Positions 22,473 to 33,514 of a DNA stretch of 64,000 nt are shown here, piece after piece. This stretch comes from Plasmodium brasilianum (lineage: Eukaryota; Apicomplexa; Aconoidasida; Haemosporida; Plasmodiidae): the NCBI RefSeq assembly GCF_023973825.1, contig NC_090121.1, forward strand, positions 573,501-637,500. Reading direction: 5' to 3'. Position numbers and translations under genes: made by a program. Under the pieces are notes generated by a model that saw only the letters and a program-made list of their open reading frames with translations, did not search any database and was not told the origin of the DNA. How positions within the stretch are numbered: the stretch's first letter is position 1; every line of letters starts with the position of its first letter.

Positions 22473-24558
22473 TTATATTTTTATTACCTTTTTAACTTCC
22501 TGATAATAAACGTTTAATTGTGTTCTGTCCTTCAAAACCCATATGCCTTCCCCCATCGGTTTGTTGTTTTTAAAATTCCCAACAAAATAATTTCCTAAAT
22601 TGAAAAATGGGAATAAGAATTATTGATAAACGGTTAATGGTGAACGGTATATGGTGAACAGTGAATGGCGAATTGCGAATGATACGTAGTGAATTGTGAA
22701 TATGCAATTTTGTTGTATATAGATATGTTATTATTAACGTGTTTACATTGATAAGTGATATTATATGTACGTACGCATAGTACATAGAAAAAAAAAAAAA
22801 ATAATAATAATAAGTTTAAACCATTTGGCAAAATCCATTTCCCATATGATAAGAATCCGTCTTCCCAATACCCTTCCAATAGGCTTCTGCATTTTTTGTA
22901 TATGTACTTTCCTATATTTTACAAACATTAGTGAAATGTGATTTTATGTAGAGTTTAAATTAAATTGCACATATATGCATATATATACATACACAGATTT
23001 ATGTATATATGTACATATTGATCTGTAATTACAATATGTGTATTCTATACATTAAATATTGAACGCTCAGTGAATTAACACTCATAAATATATTACAACA
23101 TAACAGTACATTAAATTACCCCATCCATTTTTTTTCCCGAATTTCCAACTACCCACATATATATCCCCATTTTTATACAACATCATCCCATCGTTATGTT
23201 TTAAACCGTTGGCATAGTTTCCATAGTAGTAATTCTTTTGTTCTGCTTATGCGCAATATATACACATATATATGAATAAATATATATATATATTTAGCGA
23301 ATCCGTCCCCTTAGCAAATACATATATATATATATACATACATATGGGCTTATATAAATACATATCTATATGTAAATATGCATATTTGCACATAATGATA
23401 TGTCTACGTGCTCGTACTCATGTAGGTACCTTCCACAGGACTGATGCTGTTTTTTTTCATTTTGGTTTGATCCAAATTTTTCATAAGTTTTAATAACTTC
23501 TTAGAAAACTTTTTTTTATTTTTATAAAAATCTTTGTTTTCTTTATGGTCATATTCATAATATTCTTTATCGTCATCCTCATAGGCGTTAATACCATCGT
23601 TTTCGTTGTTTTCGTTGTTTTCGTTGTTTTCATCGTTTTCATCGTTTTCATCGTTTTCATCGTTTTCATCGTTTTCATCGTTTTCGTTATTCTCGTTATT
23701 TTCACTGTTTTTTGAGCTCTCATTGGTATTTCCTTCGCTCGTGTCTTCACTGTTTTGCTCATAGTCACTTTGGAAATCTTCACTTTTCTCGTCCTGACTT
23801 TCGAAATTTTCGCTCTCTTCTTGATTGCTCTCTTCTAGGTCGCTTCCTTCATAATTGCTCACTTCTTGGCCGCTTTCATCATTGTTGTTTCCCTCCTTTT
23901 CACTTACATTATCTTCACCTTCCTCCTCACTTCTACTCTTTTCATTTTCCTCATCACTTACTCCGTATGCGCTTTGCTGTTCTTCGCTATCACTTTGGTT
24001 TTCTTTTTTAACATGACGTTTACTTAATTTTTTATTTCCTTTTTTTTTTATGTTGTTACTATAATAATAAGTGCCTATACCATTTTTCTTGCCATGTTCA
24101 TATAATCCTTGATAAAAATCACCATTATGATAACTGTACTCCCCTTCAAATAAAAAAAAAAAAATAAATAAAATAAAAATATTTCTGAATTTCACTATTT
24201 CACTATTTCACTATTTCAAAATTTCAGTAGTTCAATAAAGTAGGGAACAGACACGAATGAAATGCATTCATTCAAATGAATTCCTTTAAGTATATTCTTC
24301 TAAGTTCATTCATGTATGGATATTCTCGCATGTGCATTCCTGCATGTGCATAAGTGTAATGTATAAAAAATGTTAGCAACCATATCCATGTTTTTTTCCC
24401 AGTAAGATATTTCCGTAATACTTTTCTTTTGTCTTCAAATTGTTATGAGGGTAAAATATCACAGTCCCTATGCCCGTGTAATTTTCCAACGAATTTGACG
24501 ATTCCCCATTATCTTTTAACAGTTTTATTTTATTTCTCAAAATTTTTTTTGGACTCAT
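22473..24558 (-). CDS. MORN repeat protein with acidic insert (408 aa, 5 exons)
   Basis: Exons: 24558-24381, 24143-23430, 23242-23120, 22911-22822 and 22594-22473; every junction is phase 1 and restores a Gly or Glu codon. The product has MORN-like units: YTGIGTVIFYP..YYGNILLGKKHGYG, then EYSYHNGDFYQGLYEHGKK, then YYYGNYANGLKHNDG, YKNGDIYVGSWKFGKKNGWG, LLEGYWEDGFLSYG and YFVGNFKNNKPMGEG. The Tyr-x-Gly-x-(Trp/Phe) spacing is that of the family. A 180-residue Ser/Glu/Asn-rich acidic insert (about residues 90-280), ending in ENDENDEN repeats, splits the MORN array. MORN proteins often sit at membranes or at the cytoskeleton (basal complex, axoneme), but nothing here fixes the site. ATG 24558 is the first in frame; a further 5' exon cannot be excluded. 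A donor-like AAGGTAATA near the stop leaves some doubt about the last residues. Confidence 0.75.
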
Positions 24559-24843
24559 TTCGAAGTTATTATAATGCAAAAATTAAGGCACAATTCTGGA
24601 TTTTGTATATGACATTGAAAATATTAGAAGCCTTGATTTTTGCTTTATTATGTGTGTGCATATATATATACATATATACGTACGTACAAGCATACGTACA
24701 GACATACGTACTTTTATACACACGTACAAACACACATTTCTTTGTATATCTATGTACATAAAGAAGTAATAGTAATTTTATTTTCATATTTATATATGGG
24801 AGAGCATACATACATATTATATAAAAAAAAAAAATAATATCAC
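24559..24843. promoter_or_regulatory. Shared 285-bp divergent promoter region (MORN gene / ankyrin gene)
   Basis: The MORN gene (-) starts at 24558 and the ankyrin gene (+) at 24844, so both promoters and 5' leaders must lie within or overlap 285 bp. The stretch contains alternating TAC/CGTA-rich sequence (ACGTACGTAC, CATACGTACAGACATACG) at about 24677-24712. No defined transcription-factor motif is claimed. Confidence 0.5.
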
Positions 24844-26527
24844 ATGACTAGCGACCATAAAAAACGGGAAAAAGAGAAAGAAATATTACATAACAAAGAA
24901 ATACCAGAAATAGTTATATATATATATATATATATATCATAAAAAGACAATTTTTTTAAGGACCCTTCTGATTAATTTCATATGCAAAATGCTCAAATAT
25001 AATGGCAACTGTTAATATTAATATAAATAGATAAATTCCATAATATATGCCATTTCGCATTTTTGATATATAAAAAAAAAAAAAAAAAAAAAAAACTCTT
25101 TAAATAATACATATTTTTCTCCTTATAGGAAGAGAGAGTAAAAATGCTAGTTGCTGCAAGAAAAGGTAGAATTATATGTTTACGTTTTCAATTAACATTT
25201 TTATTATATTACTGCTATAATTAAATGTATTCCTTCATTTTTATTAGGATTTTTAAAAAAAAAAAAGCATACTAAGCATATACATGCATTATTTTTTCAC
25301 CTCTTACCATTATGAATATATATTGATATGCTTTAATAGACATTTATGAAGATGTCATTGCCTTGTCTAAACTGCAAATTCCACTAGGCGATTACGTTCA
25401 ACCCCCGGTAAAATGGAAGAAATAAATGTTCGTTTAATTTTATAGGATAGTGGGCATTTATATGTGTATATGGCTATTTAACTGTACATAAGCACCTGCA
25501 CAGTGCTTGCAGAACAACAAAATTTAATAATGAGTATGTAAAAAGAAAATGTAAAAAGTTATTATAAGTGCAAGACATAAGCTTCTTATAAATAAAAACG
25601 TACGAAATACTTTTTTCATCTTTTTCTACTTTTTTCTGCTTTTTGTTCTTTCTATTCTTTTTCTCATTTCCTTTTTAATTTTACCACGCCAGCATAATAG
25701 AACAGCCTTCTGGTACAGTTGTAGAAATGGAAATTTAAAAATAGCTAGAATAATTTTAAAAAAGGGGAGTAACATAAATCATAAGGATGTTAATGGGATA
25801 TCACCCCTTCATATTTGTTCCAAATACGGACATACACATATAGCTAAATTTCTTATTGAAAACAATGCCGATATAAACATTAAAGATAATGTTAGAATGA
25901 AAAAATTATACAGTAAAAATTGGCGCTTTAACAGATCAATGGGAAATATAAGCGCACATGTAAATGTACATACATAAATATATATATATGGGCAAAAGAA
26001 GACAAAATATAGCATAACGCATAACATTTTAATAAACAAAATAAATCACTTCCACATGTTTCTTCATTTAAGGAAGGACAAACCCCTATATTTTACGCCA
26101 TAATAAATAAACATTATGATGTAATGTTACATTTTGCTTTATGCTCAACTTGATAACACTCACATGGGGTGTACCCTTATGCATATAAATACATATATAT
26201 ATATATATATATATGTACATAGACACGTGTACAATTGTGGTACGTTTGTATGTTGGCACGTGTACTTTCATATGTAATTACATGCTCGTATGTACTTATA
26301 GCACTATCAAATCTGTATCTTATTCTTCACTTCATACAATTACACTTTTATCGCTGCTACTAATTAAATAGTATGATCACTGGTTTTTATTAGATTGTTA
26401 AACTGTTAATAGAGAGCGGTGTTGATGTGAAAATGAAAGACCAGGTAATATTAAATCTTGTTGCTCGTAATTTAAAAATATGTGCAACTAAAGTAAAACA
26501 AAATGTATAACTATAATTGTAACATTC

Positions 26528-26566
<39 letters not shown>

Positions 26567-26892
26567 TCCATACTTTTTTCAGAATAATGCAAGTGTGTAT
26601 GATTACGCGGACTTCACTGGAAAGACAAAATTATCCACCTATATATTATATAAAAGTTCAAGAGAAAAAAAAAAAAAAAAATACATACAAATATATTATT
26701 ACACACACAGACGCACTCATATGTATAACCATAGTTACGACCGCTAACTAGCTCTTTATATACGCGCCTTAACATCCCTTAAGCTTTATTTTAAATTCCT
26801 ATTTATTTTGCACATTTTTTTTTTTTTTTTTTACTTTAATAGGTAACGAGATAATTGTTAAAGATTCAAAGGGAGCGTTAAATATAGATTAA
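24844..26892 (+). CDS. Ankyrin repeat protein (197 aa, 8 exons)
   Basis: Exons: 24844-24912, 25129-25165, 25340-25407, 25693-25890, 26073-26120, 26394-26444, 26583-26655, 26843-26892. All have GT/AG ends and one continuous frame, ending KGALNID and TAA. After a charged start (MTSDHKKREKEKE) come at least three ankyrin repeats: RTAFWYSCRNGNLKIARIIL, then GISPLHICSKYGHTHIAKFL, then GQTPIFYAIINKHYDIVKLL, each with the usual N-x-x-D/K-x-x-G linker (SNINHKDVNG, ADINIKDNEG). A degenerate fourth repeat follows (NNASVYDYADFTGKTKLSTY). Ankyrin stacks bind other proteins; no partner or catalytic domain is visible. The last donor (GTTCAA at 26656) was preferred over read-through, which would give poly-Lys and low-complexity residues. 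Exon 1 is the least certain. Confidence 0.75.
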
Positions 26893-28175
26893 GAATATTA
26901 TACAACGATATAATGGCGAAATGGTATAATGGTGTAATGGTATAATGGCATGATGGTATGATCACATGATGACCTGTACAATTTCATCAGAACAATTAAC
27001 AGTTATCAGTTACTTGGGGAATTATGTTTCCCATCATATTTTCATAGTTTTTAACGCAATTTAAAATAATATTTTTAATTAAATTTGTAATAGGAATATT
27101 TAAATGGCGATGTTGTGCGCATTGGTGAACATATATACAACACCCGCAGGTGTGTATATGTGAATAAATAAATAAATATATGTATACATACATACATACA
27201 TGCATAAATAAATACATACGTTTACGTTTAAACTTAAAACAAAAATACATGCATTCATGAAAAGTAGACTTGGTGTAATTAAAAAAGAAAAGGAGGAAAT
27301 GTAATTTATTATCTTATGTATTATTGCCTGCGTCAGACGTATATATGAATGAGTGTAAACATACATATATTTATATATAAAATGGTATTATCATATTAAC
27401 AAGACTTTTTTCGCTTCTTATTTTTAAATTTGCAAATGTATACACATACGTATATGTATATACATATACATATATATATATACGAGACAAAAAAGAAAAA
27501 GGGAAAATTGGAAGAACTTTTTAATTGCGCAATACAAAACATCAACTCTGCATAAATAAAAAATTATAAATATGTCTCAATATGCATGAGTAATATAAAT
27601 TTACATTTGTATGCTTACGTAGGAGTGGCATAAAAAATAGGTATGCGTAGAAATATGCAGAGATATACATATACACACTTTTTTGGATTTTATTCGTAGT
27701 AATAGACTACATAATAAATTGTAACATAAATATATAATTTGTATATTGCAATAATAAATACTGTTCTGCCTCTTTTTTTTTTTTTTTCCTTTTTGCTCTT
27801 ATAATAATTGTTACAATACTGCTAATTCGTTAGTACTTCACATATGTATATATATTTATATACACGTATATATGTATGTACTTCATAATAAATATAATTA
27901 TTTAAAAACTAACAAGCTAAACTAAATTTTATACAAATGAATCTCAGGGTATATTTAAAAAACAAAAAATGGGCTTTTTTTATGCTTATTTTATTTTATA
28001 TTTTTTATTTTGGGGTCATAAAAAAAAAAAAAAAGAATGTTTTATGTGTATTCTTTTTTTTCTTTTTTTTTTTTTTTTGATATAATTATACAATTTTTAA
28101 GTTATATATATATACATATACATATATATATATATGCTTATAAGTTTATATGTTTATAAATTTACACTTTTAACC
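26893..28175. other. Convergent intergenic region with possible minus-strand exons
   Basis: This lies between the ends of the ankyrin gene (+) and eIF2-beta (-). At 26910-26985 there are about 10-bp ATGGTATA-type repeats. Two minus-strand segments (27547-27484 and 27327-27226) have exon-like boundaries (see findings), but no complete gene can be built. The rest is (TA)n and homopolymers. Confidence 0.5.
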
Positions 28176-29036
28176 TTAATTAATATGCTTTGCTTTCCTT
28201 CTTTCTCCTCTTCCAAGTGCATGGAAACCACTCTTGATAGTAGTAACGGATCTGAAAAAAACAATAAAGCGAGAAAAACGCAAAATAAATGGTGTTGTAC
28301 AGCAGGCAGTAAAACATAACAAACGGATAAATAAGAAGCATACTGGAATATATGAAGTTTGCGTTAGTGGGGGATTTGTACAACATAAAAAAAATAAACA
28401 TTTAAAAATGTATGTTAAAAAGAAAACAAAAAAAAAAAAAGGTAACCTTTTGGCCCCACAAGCATTGCAATGTTGATGAAAAAGCCTAGTCCTACTATCC
28501 TTTTCCATTGCTGTATTAGGACTTTTACACATTTGACAAGTAACATATTCAGTTATATATTTTCTTAATAATGCTTCAATATGTTTTGGTCCATATTTTC
28601 CTTTTAACACTAACTGCCCTTCTCCTGCTATGGACCCTTCTGTTCCTAATTCTGCCAAAACAAAATGAAATACATGTTCTTCATTTCTATTCATAATTGT
28701 ACAAATATCTTTAAAATTAATCCATGCTACTTTTTTCGAACCGACTCTAACAACTTGTGGTGGTTTGATTGTATACTTTTTTGATATACATAAATCTATA
28801 TTATGCTTATTAACTAAGACTTGTATCCTATTTAGTAATTCTTCGTAAGAGTATATTTCACCTCTTTCAAATACTTTACCTGTTCCATCTATTATAACTT
28901 CTTCTATTTGTTCTGTTATCTCTTTTTTTTTTTTTTTTTTTTTTTTTTCACCGAAATCGAACAATTGTTGTGCTTCATCATTTACCTTGTCCAAATCTTC
29001 AAAAGCCGCGCTTGCATCTTCCACTTTTTCTTCCAT
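28176..29036 (-). CDS. Translation initiation factor eIF2 subunit beta (221 aa, 2 exons)
   Basis: Exon 1 is 29036-28447 and exon 2 is 28251-28176, phase 2, with a 195-bp intron (GTTACC..TTTCAG). The joined end reads ..CNACGAKR|SVTTIKSGFHALGRG, matching the eIF2-beta/eIF5 C-terminal zinc ribbon. Zinc ligands are C167, C170, C190 and C193. The core (about 55-165) has the conserved MNR..HV..FVLAELGT and GQLVLKGK(Y) segments. Only one poly-Lys box (residues 31-38) is present in the short N-terminus, whereas animal eIF2-beta has three; these boxes bind eIF5 and eIF2B-epsilon. eIF2 carries Met-tRNAi to the 40S subunit. Unspliced read-through of the intron gives a Phe-rich tail that is not the real C-terminus. 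Confidence 0.93.
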   Translation of the reverse strand: MEEKVEDASAAFEDLDKVNDEAQQLFDFGEKKKKKKKKEITEQIEEVIIDGTGKVFERGEIYSYEELLNRIQVLVNKHNIDLCISKKYTIKPPQVVRVGSKKVAWINFKDICTIMNRNEEHVFHFVLAELGTEGSIAGEGQLVLKGKYGPKHIEALLRKYITEYVTCQMCKSPNTAMEKDSRTRLFHQHCNACGAKRLPFFFFVFFLTYIFKCLFFLCCTNPPLTQTSYIPVCFLFIRLLCFTACCTTPFILRFSRFIVFFRSVTTIKSGFHALGRGERRKAKHIN

Positions 29037-30901
29037 ATTTAAATGCTCTACGCGCGTGTATGTTTGCGTATGTGTGTGTATATCTATTTATATATTTTAT
29101 TTTTATTTTATTTTTATTTTATTTTTTATTTTTATTTTATTTTTATTTTTATTTTATTTTTTTTTGAGTATATTATATCCAAAATTTGATATAAAATGCC
29201 CGTTCAGCCGTAATGTGAAAAAGGATGTTTATATCTGTTTAAATTTTTTAGCAAACAGCGATCTACTATTTTTATATTTATATGTGGATATATGTTTGTA
29301 TATATAAGCTATTTACTTATTTTAATATTTCCCACTTTTTTCAGTAATACATATTAGCAAGTACGTACATATACATACATATATTTTTTTTTTTTGGTTT
29401 TTTTTTTTTAATTACTGTATACTTAATATTTTAGTTTCACATAGAAATGTTCTTATTTTTAATTATAACATAGAGAAAACTCGAATAAACGCGAAAAATG
29501 ATCATAAATATGTATATAAATATACATTCATATACTTTATATATGTTATATAAATATACATTCATATATTTTATATATGTTATATAAATATACAATTCAT
29601 ATATTTTATATATGTTATATTTATATATAATATATATTCGTAAATGATGCATACGTATATATAATATGTATATATGTATGTATGTTTCTTTTTAATTTAC
29701 AATGCGTTCATGCTTACTAATCTTGAACTTATGCAATGACTTAACTACAAATGGTAATATGGTATATATATTCTTTTTCAAGTATAAAAAAAAATATTAA
29801 AAATGAGCACAAAAATGAAATCAATGAATGAACAAAAAAAAAGAGATGGATAAAATGAAAAACGGTATGGAAATATTATATATATATATATATATAAATA
29901 TGCATATTTATATACATAATTGTGTACATGTATAATATTAAACATACGTACTTTCGTAAATACATACATAGTACATATATAAATACGTACATGTAAATAT
30001 ATATATATATATATATACACATATAAATGAATAAAACAAATGAGTAGGGGCTTCCATAAGATGTGCGCAAAAAATCTAAACAGTTCCTTTTATGGGGTTT
30101 ATTATTTCAATTCAGTCGTACCTTTAGAAAAACATTCAAAAAAACAGAAAAAATTTTAAATAATATTACTTTATCTACATATTATATAACGTTTGCAATA
30201 ACGTATGCCCCTAGAATAAGAATCAATAAAATTTTAAAAAGTTGGTGTACATTCTAAATTTTAAGTTTTTCTTTTGAAAAACGAACAATTAAAAAGTTTT
30301 AAGGTGTTTTTAAATATGCTCTAGTGCATTTCAAAATAAATCAGGAAGGGGAAAAAAGAAGAAAAAATATTTTGCGAATAATTTTGTGCATATATCAGAA
30401 AATAACATACATAATATATATAAATATATATATAAAATATATGCACTGTATAATGCCCCTCTTTTTTCTTATTATATATACGAGCATTCAGAATGATTTT
30501 ATTATATTTTTTTTTTTTGTTTCGCTTCTTTTGTGCTAGATATAACAGATTACGTCAAACTATCTTTTAAATTAATTTCTCCTTTTAAGAATTTTTTATA
30601 GTTAAATAATTGTATATATATATAATACACTTACATTGTTTTTCATTCATTTTTCTTGTTATTTTATTGTTTTAATGTTTGGGAGTTTACGGGACCACTT
30701 TATTTTATAATTATTCTTTTTTATTGTCAATTTACTAATTCTTTTGTTGTTCTTTCGAATGTATTATTTGATATATAAATAAATATATATATATATAATA
30801 TAATGTAATATATTACTTAATCGTACGAAGAAAGAAGAAAAATTTAAAGAGCTCCTCAAAATTTATCTGAATTATAGAGTTAATAAACTAATATTAATAA
30901 G
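29037..30901. other. Divergent intergenic/promoter region (eIF2-beta / SDF2)
   Basis: It contains (ATTTT)n at 29095-29165, three to four copies of a roughly 35-bp TA-rich unit at about 29510-29640, several (TA)n tracts and poly-T. A 32-codon ATG frame at 30061 looks mildly coding but has no support. No gene is called. Confidence 0.55.
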
Positions 30902-33021
30902 ATGATTAGTTATCACCTTTTTGCTTTTTTTTTTTTTTTTTTTTTTTTTTTATTTTTTCATGTATATAGTTGTTTCTATGTAACAGATGGTAGCTCTATA
31001 ATTCTAGAGAATATTGGAACAAAATACAAGTAATATTATATACTTTTTACTATGACAAAGAGAATAATAATTTTTATATACATTTATTTCATGTGAGAAA
31101 ACTGTTCAAGTATGCATGCCATTTTGTTTGTTCTTGTATTCATCCTCTTTATGTTCGTATCCATATGTCTTATTACACACCTATTTATTTATGTTTTACA
31201 TTTGGCGCTTTCATTTAGCTCTTGCATTTTTCCTTTTTTTTAATAGACTTTTTTCAACAGATATGAAATGGGGAAGTGGGTCAGGGAATCAGTTAGTGGT
31301 AACACATTTAAAAGTGAAAAAAAAATAAAAAATAAATAATATTGGTAATGATGATTATAATATTGGTAGTAACGATGATAATAATATTGGTAGTGATGAT
31401 GATGATAATATTGGTAGTGATGATGATGATAATATTGGTAGTGATGATGATGATAATAATAATAATAAATATGTCGTACACTCTAATACTTAAAACAATT
31501 TAACTTCTCACTTTAAAAGAAATTTTTTTTTTTTTTTTTGTTATAAAGTATGCATATAAGTTTATGTACATATGTTTATATGTGTATTAAAAGAGAGATA
31601 CCTTTTTTACTGTTTAGTTGTGTAAAAATCTTCATCTTGTTCAGTAAAAGAACAAAAGTTTTATTATATATGTTTCTGTAGTTATAAATATATACATATA
31701 TATACATATGTGTATTACGTTTATGTATGCATAACTGCTCGTATAATAAGTACATGAATAATTTTTACAAAAGACCGCAGTAACTACCAACAAGAATGAG
31801 GAGGATTTATTGTGGACAGTTAACGTTTACGAAGGTATAAAGCCAAAAAGAAAATTAAAAAAAAACAAATAATAATAATAATAAAATAAAATAATTTGGA
31901 AAATTGAGAAGAAAAAAAAGTAAAATAAGCGTATGTATACGCAACATTCGATGAAAATGTTATTTTATTTTATTATTTATTTTATTGTTTATTTTTTTAT
32001 TTTATTTTATTTTATTTTTTATTATTTTATTTTTTATTATTTTATTTTTTATTATTTTTTTTTATCTTAATATAGAAGGGAAAAGTTTTACAGGAAATAA
32101 AATAAACTGTGATGAAATTGTTACATTAAAGCATGTAAAGTCTAATGGATATTTAATAGGGTCATCACATGATTCCATTTTATCGAACAATTATGAGGTA
32201 ATAAAAAATGTAGCTTCTGCATGTGTAAGGGGCATGCATATGTACACATAATACAAGTACATGCATATATGTATATACATATACGTACATGATGTGGTCC
32301 CCCTGAAATATTCCATACAAGCTGTTGTATATGTGTATTATGTACGTTTCTGCTTCTTTTAATAGTTAAGTGTTCATCAGGATAACTCATCGGGGAAATT
32401 CCAAGTAGTATGTGAAAATAAAAAAAATAAATCATATTGGAAATTGGGTGAAAATGTTTTTTTGAAAAATATAAACCATAATGGTTATTTGTCTACTAGC
32501 AAAAATTACGAGTAATACCTTAAGATGAAATATTCCATTAGAGATTGCACCTTCGTAAATATTTTTACACATATGTACATGTACCTATATATGTATATCT
32601 TTACACAACGTACTTTCCTCTTTACATGTTAATACCTATTTGTTAATTTGTTATTACAGATTCAATCAGTATAATTGTTATAACTGCCCCATTTTGTATC
32701 ATTTGGAGGCTTGCATTATGAAATACAATAATCAAAAGGACGATCAGAAATGGAGGGCTAAATCGGTAAATAACAGAGAAAGAAATATTATTTACATATG
32801 CGCATGTGCACCTTTTTATTTATGCATATATGTAAGCAGTGGGTGAGAACACGCGTATACAAATTTGGACATATGCAAATATATACATATATATATATAT
32901 ATATAAATTTGTACCAATGCACATGAAACCAAAAATTTTTTTAACTTCAAATTTGTAGGGGGTAATTATATCACATTTTAATTATGATAAAAGTGAGAAA
33001 TATACTAATGATGAACTTTGA
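30902..33021 (+). CDS. SDF2-like MIR-domain protein, ER lumen (225 aa, 7 exons)
   Basis: Exons: 30902-31029, 31247-31298, 31774-31834, 32076-32197, 32366-32511, 32660-32765, 32959-33021. The N-terminus is a signal peptide whose core is an uninterrupted Phe run encoded by poly-T (MISYHLFAFFF.., then FHVYSC). Three MIR-type units follow, with the family marks GSSIILENIGTKYK, WGSGSGNQLVTAVTT, LLWTV, IVTLKHVKSNGYL and SYWKLGENVFLKNINHNGYL. The C-terminus is NDEL, an HDEL/KDEL-type ER-retrieval signal. Length matches SDF2/SDF2L1 (about 211-221 aa). In other organisms SDF2 works with ER Hsp70/Hsp40 chaperones, and the MIR domain is shared with protein O-mannosyltransferases, so automatic annotation may call it a mannosyltransferase. 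No transferase domain is present here. Exon 3 starts at ACCGCA after AAAAG, the only acceptor that keeps frame and family alignment. Confidence 0.88.
31340..31470. repeat. Intronic 24-bp GAT-rich repeat in SDF2 intron 2
   Basis: About five units of type AATATTGGTAGTGATGATGA lie inside the intron 31299-31773. In one frame they would read N-I-G-S-D-D-D-D. The exon 2 frame meets a stop first if read through, so they are treated as intronic. Confidence 0.75.
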
Positions 33022-33445
33022 ATTGTTTCCCAATTTTTTTTTTAAAAATTATGTACAAACATGTATTATGGAAATCTTGTAAATTTAGAATGTTTACATA
33101 GAAGTTCCTTTTTTTTTTTTTTCATTTTATTTTCCTCTTTTCTATTCCTCTTTTCTATTCCCATTTTCCTTTCCTATTTTCCTTTCCCATTTTCCTTTCT
33201 CATTTTCCTTTCCCATTTTCCTTTTCTATTTTCCTTATCTTTTATACTTTTCTTATTACCTTTTTTCCCATATATATTAATTTTTTTTTTTGTATTTCCA
33301 CCTTAAACAAATAAATAAATAAATTAACATAATTAAAACATAAAATTTCGCAGTCGATAAGTTAATCAAAATAAAACAAAACAGTGATAATAAAAAATAA
33401 GGTAAAGGCAGGGACAAAACGTTTGGCTAGCTTCAAAAGAAAAAG

Positions 33446-33478
<33 letters not shown>

Positions 33479-33514
33479 TATGTGTGTGTGCGTATGCGTA
33501 TGCGTGCATCCCTA
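33022..33514. other. Convergent intergenic region (SDF2 / uL22m)
   Basis: It contains a pyrimidine-rich 12-bp repeat of type TTTTCCTTTCCC at 33120-33240, which leaves long open frames without coding meaning, and a (TA)n/(TG)n tract at about 33462-33490. Confidence 0.65.

Noticed and set aside
26656..26753. Read-through C-terminus of the ankyrin gene (poly-Lys then Tyr/Thr/His)
   Set aside because: Low-complexity and unlike the rest; splicing at 26656 to 26843 gives a clean ending.
30063..30257. 64-codon frame upstream of SDF2
   Set aside because: The frame begins with GTG; the ATG-led frame next to it is only 32 codons. No splice continuity to SDF2.
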